From: SG8-41 sp963699525
Lineage (GTDB): Bacteria; Pseudomonadota; Gammaproteobacteria; Burkholderiales; SG8-41
Assembly: GCA_963699525.1 (NCBI GenBank)
Contig: CAVOUI010000009.1
Coordinates: 124,001-188,000 of the forward strand
Direction of reading: 5' to 3'
Length of the DNA stretch: 64,000 bases
Part shown: piece after piece, positions 1-9,314 of the stretch
How positions within the stretch are numbered: position 1 is the stretch's first letter
Layout: every line of letters begins with the position of its first letter
Notes under the pieces: model-generated
Told to the model about the DNA's origin: nothing
What the model saw: only the letters and a program-made list of their open reading frames with translations
Databases searched by the model: none
Position numbers and translations under genes: made by a program

Positions 1-285
1 TGCACAGATTTCAGGCCGCCGAACTCCTGCGCAATAAGTCACGACGCGGGAATCGCGCCAGCAAATAAGTCTTGAGTCAATCGTTGCACCCATGTCCAAC
101 GTGAATTGTTCATCCCCGCTGCGACCGGCTCTGGTCTATAAGACTACACATCGGTTGCACATAAGTAGAAATACCAAGCGTTGGGTAGTCAGCCAGCAAC
201 AGGGGCGAGGCAGTTTCGTGTGAGACGGATCATGACGAAACTGCATGTAGGTAGTTAGACCTGTTGACTTAGCCGGGGAAGAACT
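1..285. other. Leader region of the giant adhesin gene
   Basis: No convincing gene lies here. The stretch is less GC-rich than the following gene, as expected for a promoter region. It contains one clear perfect inverted repeat at 210-244 (separate entry), and a purine-rich ggggaag at 274-280 that suits a ribosome binding site for the ATG at 286. I could not pick a convincing -35/-10 pair. Confidence 0.5.
210..244. promoter_or_regulatory. Perfect 10-bp inverted repeat upstream of the adhesin
   Basis: GCAGTTTCGT at 210-219 is matched exactly by its reverse complement ACGAAACTGC at 235-244, with a 15-base spacer. The centre lies about 59 bp before the adhesin start codon. It could be an operator for a dimeric regulator or a hairpin in the 5' leader. 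There is no T-run after it, so a terminator is unlikely. The function is inference. Confidence 0.5.
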
Positions 286-3200
286 ATGGCTCTCATCATC
301 GGCAACAACCGCAGCAACACGCTGATCGGAACCGGATCGGCGGACATCATTTCAGGCCGCGGCGGCAATGACAGGATCATCGGCAACGGCGGCGACGACC
401 TGATTCAGGGCGGCGACGGCAACGATCGCATCGACGGCGGACGGGGCAACGACGTCATCGACGGCGGCAGCGGCAGCGATGTCATCGATGGGGGCCGCGG
501 CAACGACCTGATTCTGGGCGGCGACGGCAGCGACGTCATCGACGGAGGCAGCGGTAACGACCAGATACTGGCTGGCTCCGGCAACGACATCGTTGACGGT
601 GGCTCGGGCGATGACTCGATTGACGGGGGCAGCGGCAACGACGTCATCGGGGGCGGCAGCGGCAACGACGCCATCGACGGCGGCAGCGGCAATGACTTCG
701 TAGACGGCGGATCAGGCAATGACTCGATTGACGGAGGCACCGGCAACGACGTAATGGTCGGCGGCTCCGGCAACGACTTCCTGGACGGCGGTAGCGGTAA
801 CGACTTCCTCTCCGGCGGATCCGGTGACGACGCGTTGTTCGGCGGGACCGGCTCCGATCTGCTGACAGGCGGCTCGGGCAACGATCGATTCATCTTTCGT
901 GCCGCCTCGGAATCTCCGGCGAGCGGCGGCTGGGACCGCATTACCGATTTCTCCCAGGGCAGGGACAAGATCGACCTCTCGGACATCCTCGGGCCGGCTA
1001 ATCTCGCCTGGGGGGACCGGACTGCCACCGTCAATGGAGTCTGGTACCAGAACCTCGGCTTCAGGACTTTCGTCTTCGTTGATGACAATGGCGATGGCCG
1101 GCCCGACCTGACGATTGAACTGACGAATACCTTCGGCCTCAGGCTCACTCCCAACGACTTCATCGGCGTAGGCGACACGCCGGCAGCCAACAATGCGCCG
1201 GTGATCACCTCCCATGGCGGCGGCGACAGCGCCAGTGTGATTGTGGCCGAGGACACCATGGGGGTGAACACCGTGACGGCGACCGATCCGGACGCCGGCG
1301 ACACGCAGACCTTCTCGATTGTCGGCGGCGCCGACGCGGCGAAGTTCTCAATCAATTCGGCAACGGGCGTGCTCGCGTTCATCTCGGCGCCGAACTTCGA
1401 GGCGCCCACCGATGCGGACGGAAACAACATTTATGAAGTCACCGTGAGGGTCACAGACAGAGGTGGCCTGTCCGACACCCAAGCGATCGCGGTCACGGTG
1501 ATCGACCAGAACGACGTGGCGCCGACGATCACCTCCGGGGCGACGGGGAGCGAGGCAGAGAACACGGCCACATCGAGTGTGGTCTACGACGCGAATGCGA
1601 CCGATTCGGACACAGTGGGGACGGTAGCGTTCTCGCTGACGGGGACGGATGCGGGCCGGTTCTCAATCAACTCGGCGACGGGCGAAGTGACGTTCCTGGC
1701 ATCACCGGACTTCGAGGCGCCGACGGATGCCGACGCGAATAATCTCTACGAGGTCGTGGTGCACGCCAACGACGGCGTGCATGACACGACACGGGCCGTG
1801 ACTATCGCGGTGACTAATGTCAACGATGCGCCGGTGACGACGGCGGTGACGCTGGCGGCGGTGGACGAGGACAGCGGTGCGCGGCTGATCACGCAGGCCG
1901 AGCTTCTGGCCAATGCCACCGACGTTGACAACACGGTGCTGACGGCGACCGGGCTGGCGATCTCCTCGGGCAATGGCACGCTGGTGGACAATCTCGACGG
2001 CACCTGGAGCTACACGCCGGCGCTGAACGACGACGCTTCGGTGGCGTTTAGCTACAGCGTGACGGACGGCTCGCTCAGCGTGCCGGGGAGCGCGACGCTC
2101 GAGATCACGGCGGTGAACGATGCGCCGGTGACGACGGCGGTGACGCTGGCGGCGGTGGACGAGGACAGCGGTGCGCGGCTGATCACGCAGGCCGAGCTTC
2201 TGGCCAATGCCACCGACGTTGACAACACGGTGCTGACGGCGACCGGGCTGGCGATCTCCTCGGGCAATGGCACGCTGGTGGACAATCTCGACGGCACCTG
2301 GAGCTACACGCCGGCGCTGAACGACGACGCTTCGGTGGCGTTTAGCTACAGCGTGACGGACGGCTCGCTCAGCGTGCCGGGGAGCGCGACGCTCGAGATC
2401 ACGGCGGTGAACGATGCGCCGGTGACGACGGCGGTGACGCTGGCGGCGGTGGACGAGGACAGCGGTGCGCGGCTGATCACGCAGGCCGAGCTTCTGGCCA
2501 ATGCCACCGACGTTGACAACACGGTGCTGACGGCGACCGGGCTGGCGATCTCCTCGGGCAATGGCACGCTGGTGGACAATCTCGACGGCACCTGGAGCTA
2601 CACGCCGGCGCTGAACGACGACGCTTCGGTGGCGTTTAGCTACAGCGTGACGGACGGCTCGCTCAGCGTGCCGGGGAGCGCGACGCTCGAGATCACGGCG
2701 GTGAACGATGCGCCGGTGACGACGGCGGTGACGCTGGCGGCGGTGGACGAGGACAGCGGTGCGCGGCTGATCACGCAGGCCGAGCTTCTGGCCAATGCCA
2801 CCGACGTTGACAACACGGTGCTGACGGCGACCGGGCTGGCGATCTCCTCGGGCAATGGCACGCTGGTGGACAATCTCGACGGCACCTGGAGCTACACGCC
2901 GGCGCTGAACGACGACGCTTCGGTGGCGTTTAGCTACAGCGTGACGGACGGCTCGCTCAGCGTGCCGGGGAGCGCGACGCTCGAGATCACGGCGGTGAAC
3001 GATGCGCCGGTGACGACGGCGGTGACGCTGGCGGCGGTGGACGAGGACAGCGGTGCGCGGCTGATCACGCAGGCCGAGCTTCTGGCCAATGCCACCGACG
3101 TTGACAACACGGTGCTGACGGCGACCGGGCTGGCGATCTCCTCGGGCAATGGCACGCTGGTGGACAATCTCGACGGCACCTGGAGCTACACGCCGGCGCT

Positions 3201-6200
3201 GAACGACGACGCTTCGGTGGCGTTTAGCTACAGCGTGACGGACGGCTCGCTCAGCGTGCCGGGGAGCGCGACGCTCGAGATCACGGCGGTGAACGATGCG
3301 CCGGTGACGACGGCGGTGACGCTGGCGGCGGTGGACGAGGACAGCGGTGCGCGGCTGATCACGCAGGCCGAGCTTCTGGCCAATGCCACCGACGTCGACA
3401 ACACGGTGCTGACGGCGACCGGGCTGGCGATCTCCTCGGGCAATGGCACGCTGGTGGACAATCTCGACGGCACCTGGAGCTACACGCCGGCGCTGAACGA
3501 CGACGCTTCGGTGGCGTTTAGCTACAGCGTGACGGACGGCTCGCTCAGCGTGCCGGGGAGCGCGACGCTCGAGATCACGGCGGTGAACGATGCGCCGGTG
3601 ACGACGGCGGTGACGCTGGCGGCGGTGGACGAGGACAGCGGTGCGCGGCTGATCACGCAGGCCGAGCTTCTGGCCAATGCCACCGACGTTGACAACACGG
3701 TGCTGACGGCGACCGGGCTGGCGATCTCCTCGGGCAATGGCACGCTGGTGGACAATCTCGACGGCACCTGGAGCTACACGCCGGCGCTGAACGACGACGC
3801 TTCGGTGGCGTTTAGCTACAGCGTGACGGACGGCTCGCTCAGCGTGCCGGGGAGCGCGACGCTCGAGATCACGGCGGTGAACGATGCGCCGGTGACGACG
3901 GCGGTGACGCTGGCGGCGGTGGACGAGGACAGCGGTGCGCGGCTGATCACGCAGGCCGAGCTTCTGGCCAATGCCACCGACGTTGACAACACGGTGCTGA
4001 CGGCGACCGGGCTGGCGATCTCCTCGGGCAATGGCACGCTGGTGGACAATCTCGACGGCACCTGGAGCTACACGCCGGCGCTGAACGACGACGCTTCGGT
4101 GGCGTTTAGCTACAGCGTGACGGACGGCTCGCTCAGCGTGCCGGGGAGCGCGACGCTCGAGATCACGGCGGTGAACGATGCGCCGGTGACGACGGCGGTG
4201 ACGCTGGCGGCGGTGGACGAGGACAGCGGTGCGCGGCTGATCACGCAGGCCGAGCTTCTGGCCAATGCCACCGACGTTGACAACACGGTGCTGACGGCGA
4301 CCGGGCTGGCGATCTCCTCGGGCAATGGCACGCTGGTGGACAATCTCGACGGCACCTGGAGCTACACGCCGGCGCTGAACGACGACGCTTCGGTGGCGTT
4401 TAGCTACAGCGTGACGGACGGCTCGCTCAGCGTGCCGGGGAGCGCGACGCTCGAGATCACGGCGGTGAACGATGCGCCGGTGACGACGGCGGTGACGCTG
4501 GCGGCGGTGGACGAGGACAGCGGTGCGCGGCTGATCACGCAGGCCGAGCTTCTGGCCAATGCCACCGACGTTGACAACACGGTGCTGACGGCGACCGGGC
4601 TGGCGATCTCCTCGGGCAATGGCACGCTGGTGGACAATCTCGACGGCACCTGGAGCTACACGCCGGCGCTGAACGACGACGCTTCGGTGGCGTTTAGCTA
4701 CAGCGTGACGGACGGCTCGCTCAGCGTGCCGGGGAGCGCGACGCTCGAGATCACGGCGGTGAACGATGCGCCGGTGACGACGGCGGTGACGCTGGCGGCG
4801 GTGGACGAGGACAGCGGTGCGCGGCTGATCACGCAGGCCGAGCTTCTGGCCAATGCCACCGACGTTGACAACACGGTGCTGACGGCGACCGGGCTGGCGA
4901 TCTCCTCGGGCAATGGCACGCTGGTGGACAATCTCGACGGCACCTGGAGCTACACGCCGGCGCTGAACGACGACGCTTCGGTGGCGTTTAGCTACAGCGT
5001 GACGGACGGCTCGCTCAGCGTGCCGGGGAGCGCGACGCTCGAGATCACGGCGGTGAACGATGCGCCGGTGACGACGGCGGTGACGCTGGCGGCGGTGGAC
5101 GAGGACAGCGGTGCGCGGCTGATCACGCAGGCCGAGCTTCTGGCCAATGCCACCGACGTTGACAACACGGTGCTGACGGCGACCGGGCTGGCGATCTCCT
5201 CGGGCAATGGCACGCTGGTGGACAATCTCGACGGCACCTGGAGCTACACGCCGGCGCTGAACGACGACGCTTCGGTGGCGTTTAGCTACAGCGTGACGGA
5301 CGGCTCGCTCAGCGTGCCGGGGAGCGCGACGCTCGAGATCACGGCGGTGAACGATGCGCCGGTGACGACGGCGGTGACGCTGGCGGCGGTGGACGAGGAC
5401 AGCGGTGCGCGGCTGATCACGCAGGCCGAGCTTCTGGCCAATGCCACCGACGTTGACAACACGGTGCTGACGGCGACCGGGCTGGCGATCTCCTCGGGCA
5501 ATGGCACGCTGGTGGACAATCTCGACGGCACCTGGAGCTACACGCCGGCGCTGAACGACGACGCTTCGGTGGCGTTTAGCTACAGCGTGACGGACGGCTC
5601 GCTCAGCGTGCCGGGGAGCGCGACGCTCGAGATCACGGCGGTGAACGATGCGCCGGTGACGACGGCGGTGACGCTGGCGGCGGTGGACGAGGACAGCGGT
5701 GCGCGGCTGATCACGCAGGCCGAGCTTCTGGCCAATGCCACCGACGTTGACAACACGGTGCTGACGGCGACCGGGCTGGCGATCTCCTCGGGCAATGGCA
5801 CGCTGGTGGACAATCTCGACGGCACCTGGAGCTACACGCCGGCGCTGAACGACGACGCTTCGGTGGCGTTTAGCTACAGCGTGACGGACGGCTCGCTCAG
5901 CGTGCCGGGGAGCGCGACGCTCGAGATCACGGCGGTGAACGATGCGCCGGTGACGACGGCGGTGACGCTGGCGGCGGTGGACGAGGACAGCGGTGCGCGG
6001 CTGATCACGCAGGCCGAGCTTCTGGCCAATGCCACCGACGTTGACAACACGGTGCTGACGGCGACCGGGCTGGCGATCTCCTCGGGCAATGGCACGCTGG
6101 TGGACAATCTCGACGGCACCTGGAGCTACACGCCGGCGCTGAACGACGACGCTTCGGTGGCGTTTAGCTACAGCGTGACGGACGGCTCGCTCAGCGTGCC

Positions 6201-7620
6201 GGGGAGCGCGACGCTCGAGATCACGGCGGTGAACGATGCGCCGGTGATCACGGTGGGCGACAGCGACGGGACTACGGACAGCGTTGCGGCCACGCTAACC
6301 GAAACTAACGCGGGGCTCACGGCGAGCGGCACGCTCAGCGTGACCGATGCGGACCTGGGCGACACGGTGACCCCGAGCGACACGGTGACCCCGACGGTGG
6401 AATTGGTCGTGCTCTCCGCCTCCGGGCCCGACGGCGGGCTCACCAGCTCCGACGTGCTGAACATGCACTGGCTGACGGTGACACCGGCCTCGATCGCGGC
6501 CGAGCCGGGCGACAGTCAGAACCTGAGCTGGTCGTTTAATTCAGGATTGCAGGCGTTCGACTTCCTGGCAGCCGGCGACTGGCTTAAGCTTGACTACACG
6601 GTGATGGCCGATGACGGCCACGGCGGCACCGACACGCAGACCGTGACGATCACCATCAACGGCACTGACGAAGCACCCGGAAACCACACGGTTACCGCGA
6701 ACAACGACTTCGTTATCACCAACCTAGATATTATTGGCGACGGCCTCTTGATCCCCGCTTCTGCACTGCTGGCCAATGATACCGATTCCCAAGGCGACCC
6801 GCTCCACATCGGAACCGTGACGAGCCCGGCGGGGATCGAATCTGGCGACGTTATTTATGTCGCCGATAGTACGTCCGGATCGTTCGACTACACTGCGTCT
6901 GATGGCAGCGTGGGAAGCGCGCCTGCCACGGTAAATGTATATGTGACGCCTGCGATGGATGTAGACGGAAACCTACTGCCCCTATTGGGGGAAGAATTTA
7001 CCCAACTGGGCGAGGCGTCCGTCAGGAAGGACATCCTCATCGCCGGCGACGACGGCTACTTCCTGGAGGGCTACGGCGGCGACGATTTCCTGTTCGCCGG
7101 CTACGAGATCGATCCCCAGCAACCCGATAACCCCGGCACGGGTGTCCTGTTTGGCGACGCGGGCAACGACACACTGATCGGCGGCGACGGCGACGATTTC
7201 CTGTTCGGCGGCAACGAGATCGATCCCGTCGAGCATCCCGAGAACCCCGGCGCGGATATCCTGTTTGGCGACGCGGGCAACGACACACTGGTCGGCGGCG
7301 ACGGCAACGACGACCTTGAGGGTGGTGCCGGGGCGGACATCTTCCAGTACAACGCGATTGCGGATGCTGGGACGGCAGGGGATACCATTAGAGATTTCAA
7401 CACGCTCGATGGCGATAAGCTCGACCTGCAAAACTTGCTCGTTGGCTACACGTTTGATACCGCGGTCAATGGTGGCTATTTAATAATCGACGAAGATTCG
7501 CTCGCCGGCGCGATAGTTGTCCAGGTTGACATTGACGGCTCGGGCGGCCCCGACAGTGCGATAACGCTTGCGACCCTTAATGGGGTCACCGCAATCGGCG
7601 CCGGCGACTTTATTCTTTGA
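286..7620 (+). CDS. Giant RTX/cadherin-like repeat adhesin, type I secreted
   Basis: A 2444-residue protein with the make-up of large surface adhesins or biofilm proteins exported by type I secretion. Residues about 20-210 are tandem RTX nonapeptides (GGxGxDxU type, calcium-binding beta-roll), ending in a DFSQGRDKIDLSDIL-like segment. Two cadherin-like domains follow (about 300-515), each with FSINSATG and FEAPTDAD motifs. Residues 514-1983 are fifteen copies of a 98-residue tandem-95/cadherin_5-like repeat starting NDAPVTTAV. A further VCBS-like domain, a Big-type domain and a second RTX block (about 2250-2350) precede a C-terminal tail with IRDFNTLDGDKLDLQNLL, typical of a type I secretion target. 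There is no Sec signal peptide, as expected. No HlyB/HlyD/TolC genes are in the window. ATG 286 follows a plausible ribosome binding site. Ligand and role are unknown. Confidence 0.93.
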   Translation: MALIIGNNRSNTLIGTGSADIISGRGGNDRIIGNGGDDLIQGGDGNDRIDGGRGNDVIDGGSGSDVIDGGRGNDLILGGDGSDVIDGGSGNDQILAGSGNDIVDGGSGDDSIDGGSGNDVIGGGSGNDAIDGGSGNDFVDGGSGNDSIDGGTGNDVMVGGSGNDFLDGGSGNDFLSGGSGDDALFGGTGSDLLTGGSGNDRFIFRAASESPASGGWDRITDFSQGRDKIDLSDILGPANLAWGDRTATVNGVWYQNLGFRTFVFVDDNGDGRPDLTIELTNTFGLRLTPNDFIGVGDTPAANNAPVITSHGGGDSASVIVAEDTMGVNTVTATDPDAGDTQTFSIVGGADAAKFSINSATGVLAFISAPNFEAPTDADGNNIYEVTVRVTDRGGLSDTQAIAVTVIDQNDVAPTITSGATGSEAENTATSSVVYDANATDSDTVGTVAFSLTGTDAGRFSINSATGEVTFLASPDFEAPTDADANNLYEVVVHANDGVHDTTRAVTIAVTNVNDAPVTTAVTLAAVDEDSGARLITQAELLANATDVDNTVLTATGLAISSGNGTLVDNLDGTWSYTPALNDDASVAFSYSVTDGSLSVPGSATLEITAVNDAPVTTAVTLAAVDEDSGARLITQAELLANATDVDNTVLTATGLAISSGNGTLVDNLDGTWSYTPALNDDASVAFSYSVTDGSLSVPGSATLEITAVNDAPVTTAVTLAAVDEDSGARLITQAELLANATDVDNTVLTATGLAISSGNGTLVDNLDGTWSYTPALNDDASVAFSYSVTDGSLSVPGSATLEITAVNDAPVTTAVTLAAVDEDSGARLITQAELLANATDVDNTVLTATGLAISSGNGTLVDNLDGTWSYTPALNDDASVAFSYSVTDGSLSVPGSATLEITAVNDAPVTTAVTLAAVDEDSGARLITQAELLANATDVDNTVLTATGLAISSGNGTLVDNLDGTWSYTPALNDDASVAFSYSVTDGSLSVPGSATLEITAVNDAPVTTAVTLAAVDEDSGARLITQAELLANATDVDNTVLTATGLAISSGNGTLVDNLDGTWSYTPALNDDASVAFSYSVTDGSLSVPGSATLEITAVNDAPVTTAVTLAAVDEDSGARLITQAELLANATDVDNTVLTATGLAISSGNGTLVDNLDGTWSYTPALNDDASVAFSYSVTDGSLSVPGSATLEITAVNDAPVTTAVTLAAVDEDSGARLITQAELLANATDVDNTVLTATGLAISSGNGTLVDNLDGTWSYTPALNDDASVAFSYSVTDGSLSVPGSATLEITAVNDAPVTTAVTLAAVDEDSGARLITQAELLANATDVDNTVLTATGLAISSGNGTLVDNLDGTWSYTPALNDDASVAFSYSVTDGSLSVPGSATLEITAVNDAPVTTAVTLAAVDEDSGARLITQAELLANATDVDNTVLTATGLAISSGNGTLVDNLDGTWSYTPALNDDASVAFSYSVTDGSLSVPGSATLEITAVNDAPVTTAVTLAAVDEDSGARLITQAELLANATDVDNTVLTATGLAISSGNGTLVDNLDGTWSYTPALNDDASVAFSYSVTDGSLSVPGSATLEITAVNDAPVTTAVTLAAVDEDSGARLITQAELLANATDVDNTVLTATGLAISSGNGTLVDNLDGTWSYTPALNDDASVAFSYSVTDGSLSVPGSATLEITAVNDAPVTTAVTLAAVDEDSGARLITQAELLANATDVDNTVLTATGLAISSGNGTLVDNLDGTWSYTPALNDDASVAFSYSVTDGSLSVPGSATLEITAVNDAPVTTAVTLAAVDEDSGARLITQAELLANATDVDNTVLTATGLAISSGNGTLVDNLDGTWSYTPALNDDASVAFSYSVTDGSLSVPGSATLEITAVNDAPVTTAVTLAAVDEDSGARLITQAELLANATDVDNTVLTATGLAISSGNGTLVDNLDGTWSYTPALNDDASVAFSYSVTDGSLSVPGSATLEITAVNDAPVITVGDSDGTTDSVAATLTETNAGLTASGTLSVTDADLGDTVTPSDTVTPTVELVVLSASGPDGGLTSSDVLNMHWLTVTPASIAAEPGDSQNLSWSFNSGLQAFDFLAAGDWLKLDYTVMADDGHGGTDTQTVTITINGTDEAPGNHTVTANNDFVITNLDIIGDGLLIPASALLANDTDSQGDPLHIGTVTSPAGIESGDVIYVADSTSGSFDYTASDGSVGSAPATVNVYVTPAMDVDGNLLPLLGEEFTQLGEASVRKDILIAGDDGYFLEGYGGDDFLFAGYEIDPQQPDNPGTGVLFGDAGNDTLIGGDGDDFLFGGNEIDPVEHPENPGADILFGDAGNDTLVGGDGNDDLEGGAGADIFQYNAIADAGTAGDTIRDFNTLDGDKLDLQNLLVGYTFDTAVNGGYLIIDEDSLAGAIVVQVDIDGSGGPDSAITLATLNGVTAIGAGDFIL
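1825..6234 (+). repeat. 15 x 294-bp in-frame tandem repeat inside the adhesin
   Basis: Fifteen consecutive 294-bp units (98 codons each) run from the GAT at 1825 to 6234. By eye the copies are identical at DNA level except for one synonymous T-to-C change at 3396 (GTT to GTC, Val) in copy 6. Such homogeneity points to very recent expansion or ongoing unequal recombination. An array longer than typical short reads may also have its copy number mis-assembled. Antisense 81-codon open frames recur every 294 bp and are only shadows of the repeat. Confidence 0.97.
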
Positions 7621-7750
7621 CGCGCCGGTCGCCGTCACGCCTCAGCGCGCGCGGACTCCTGCGCACGCTGCCAAAACCTCCGCACTGCTTCCTACTTGCG
7701 CGGCCCGAGCGGCGTGCCGGCGGCCGTGCCCAATTAGACTTGGTCCAGAT

Positions 7751-7773
7751 TTCGGTCTAGAATAATAACCGAA
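7751..7773. promoter_or_regulatory. Inverted repeat abutting the Fur-family start codon
   Basis: TTCGGT (7751-7756) and ACCGAA (7768-7773) form an inverted repeat around an AT-rich 11-base centre that contains TAGAATAATA. It ends directly before the ATG at 7774. Fur-family dimers bind AT-rich palindromes and often repress their own genes, so an autoregulatory operator is a reasonable inference. Confidence 0.45.
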
Positions 7774-8196
7774 ATGAAGCCAATGCCTTACACGCGCGAC
7801 GCCCTCGTCGAGGTGCTGCGTCGGCACGAGATAAACCCGACGCACCAGCGCATCGAAATAGCCCACGCCCTCTTCACGCGCGGCGAGCACCTGTCGGCCG
7901 ACCAGATTCTCGCGATCGTCAACAACCGCCATTCGGAAACGTCGAAGGCGACGGTCTACAACACGCTCAATCTGTTTCTCGAGAAGAAGCTGATCCGGGA
8001 AGTGATCGTCGATCCGCACAAGGTGTTCTACGATCCCAACACCGAGGCGCATCACCACATCTACAACGTTGATACCGGCGAGCTGACGGATATCGACGCG
8101 AGCCGGATCCAGATCGCCGGGCTGCCGGAGCTGCCGGACGGCATGGTCCCCGACGGCATCGACGTCATCGTGCGCGTGCGCTCGCGCGCGTCCTGA
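7774..8196 (+). CDS. Fur-family transcriptional regulator (Irr/PerR-like)
   Basis: A 140-residue protein of the ferric-uptake-regulator superfamily. It has an N-terminal winged helix (NPTHQRIEIAHAL to the recognition segment SKATVYNTLNLFLEK, about residues 20-75) and a C-terminal dimerisation domain with the metal-ligand region FYDPNTEAHHHIYN and TGELTDID. There are no cysteines, so the CxxC structural zinc site of classical Fur/Zur is absent. Together with the HHH cluster this resembles Irr- or PerR-type members sensing iron, haem or peroxide; the signal cannot be assigned from sequence. An inverted repeat touches the first ATG. A second in-frame ATG at 7783 is an alternative start. The tRNA-Thr gene follows at once. 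Confidence 0.85.
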   Translation: MKPMPYTRDALVEVLRRHEINPTHQRIEIAHALFTRGEHLSADQILAIVNNRHSETSKATVYNTLNLFLEKKLIREVIVDPHKVFYDPNTEAHHHIYNVDTGELTDIDASRIQIAGLPELPDGMVPDGIDVIVRVRSRAS

Positions 8197-8206
8197 CCCT
8201 TTGCTG

Positions 8207-8212
8207 TAAAAT
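8207..8212 (+). promoter_or_regulatory. Possible -10 element for tRNA-Thr
   Basis: TAAAAT at 8207-8212 lies 12 bases before the tRNA 5' end and is followed by the GC-rich discriminator GCGCGCGC, a pattern common in stringently controlled stable-RNA promoters. No good -35 was seen, so this is tentative. Confidence 0.35.
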
Positions 8213-8224
8213 GCGCGCGCTGAC

Positions 8225-8300
<76 letters not shown>

Positions 8301-8307
8301 CGACGAT

Positions 8308-9081
8308 TCAAAGCACCCCCGACGTGCCGCCGTCGAGATTGATGCTGGTTCCGGTCACGTAGCTCGCCGCATCCGAAACCAGGAAAGCGATCACGCCGGC
8401 GACTTCCTCCGCCTCGCCGACGCGTCCCAGCGGGATGCCCTCGGCCGCCTGCCGGTAGTACTCATCGGCGCTGATTCCCTGCTTCGTGAAGCGCCGCTCG
8501 TGCTGGCCCGACTTGATCTTGCCGATGCAGACCGTGTTCACGAGTATGTTGTCGGCCGCGTATTCCCTCGACAGCGCCTTGGTGAGAGCAAGCCCCGCGG
8601 CACGCGAGACCGAGGTCGGCATCGATTCCGCGCCAGGCTGCTTGGCGCTCGAAATCGTGATGTTCACGATGCGGCCGCCGCCCTGCTTCTTCATATGCGG
8701 CACAGCGAGGCGCGCGCAGCGGATCGCACCGAACACTTTCAACTCGAGATCCGTGCCCCAGGCCGCGTCATCCACCTCGAGAAACCGGCCGCGGGCGGAG
8801 GTGCCGGCGTTGTTGACCAGGATATCGATTCGGCCGAAGCGCCCGATGACGGCGTTCATGAAGCGCTCGATATCCGCGGCCTTGCTCATGTCGGCGGCGA
8901 CGGCGAGCGCCTCCGCGCCGTGCTTCCGGATTTCCGCCGCGGTCTTGTCGAGCATTTCCTGCCGCCGCGCGCAGATGGCAACCCGCGCGCCCTCCTGCGC
9001 GAGCCGCAACGCGGTGGCGCGGCCGATGCCCTCCGTGCCGCCGGTCACCACGGCGACCTTGCCCTTGAGTCCCAGCTCCAC
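8308..9081 (-). CDS. SDR-family oxidoreductase with atypical active site
   Basis: A 257-residue short-chain dehydrogenase/reductase fold. It has a TGGTEGIG nucleotide-binding loop (residues 13-20), CARR after beta-2 (NADP preference is possible), an NNAG motif at 90-93, and a C-terminal GTSINLDGG. The usual catalytic YxxxK is not there: the aligned positions read T156-SVS-R160, although upstream serines (ITISSAK) are kept. Some SDR subfamilies lack the tyrosine, and their chemistry is unclear. It is convergent with tRNA-Thr and divergent from the protease-like gene. The substrate is unknown; related proteins are often called 3-oxoacyl-ACP reductase-like without proof. Confidence 0.85.
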   Translation of the reverse strand: MELGLKGKVAVVTGGTEGIGRATALRLAQEGARVAICARRQEMLDKTAAEIRKHGAEALAVAADMSKAADIERFMNAVIGRFGRIDILVNNAGTSARGRFLEVDDAAWGTDLELKVFGAIRCARLAVPHMKKQGGGRIVNITISSAKQPGAESMPTSVSRAAGLALTKALSREYAADNILVNTVCIGKIKSGQHERRFTKQGISADEYYRQAAEGIPLGRVGEAEEVAGVIAFLVSDAASYVTGTSINLDGGTSGVL

Positions 9082-9314
9082 GGTTCCCCCTCGATGGCGA
9101 AACCCCGGATTCTAGAGCAAGCCCTCCCGACCCTCACCCCTTTGCCTTCGATCCACGTGTCAGCGGCACACGCGGTATCAGGCGGCGCAAGCGGGCCGCA
9201 GCGTGAAGATGCCCTGTAACTCTCTCATCGGAAGGCGTAAAATGCCTTTTTTAGATCGCACAATTCAGCTTGATGGGCGCGGGTATGAGGCAGGTGAAGG
9301 AAGGCTCGGTTGCA

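Noticed and set aside
1825..6234. CRISPR array
   Set aside because: The unit is a 294-bp coding repeat without spacers; the reading frame is continuous.
1746..6464. Series of antisense 81-codon frames every 294 bp
   Set aside because: They are exact shadows of the in-frame repeat on the opposite strand, with no ribosome binding sites.
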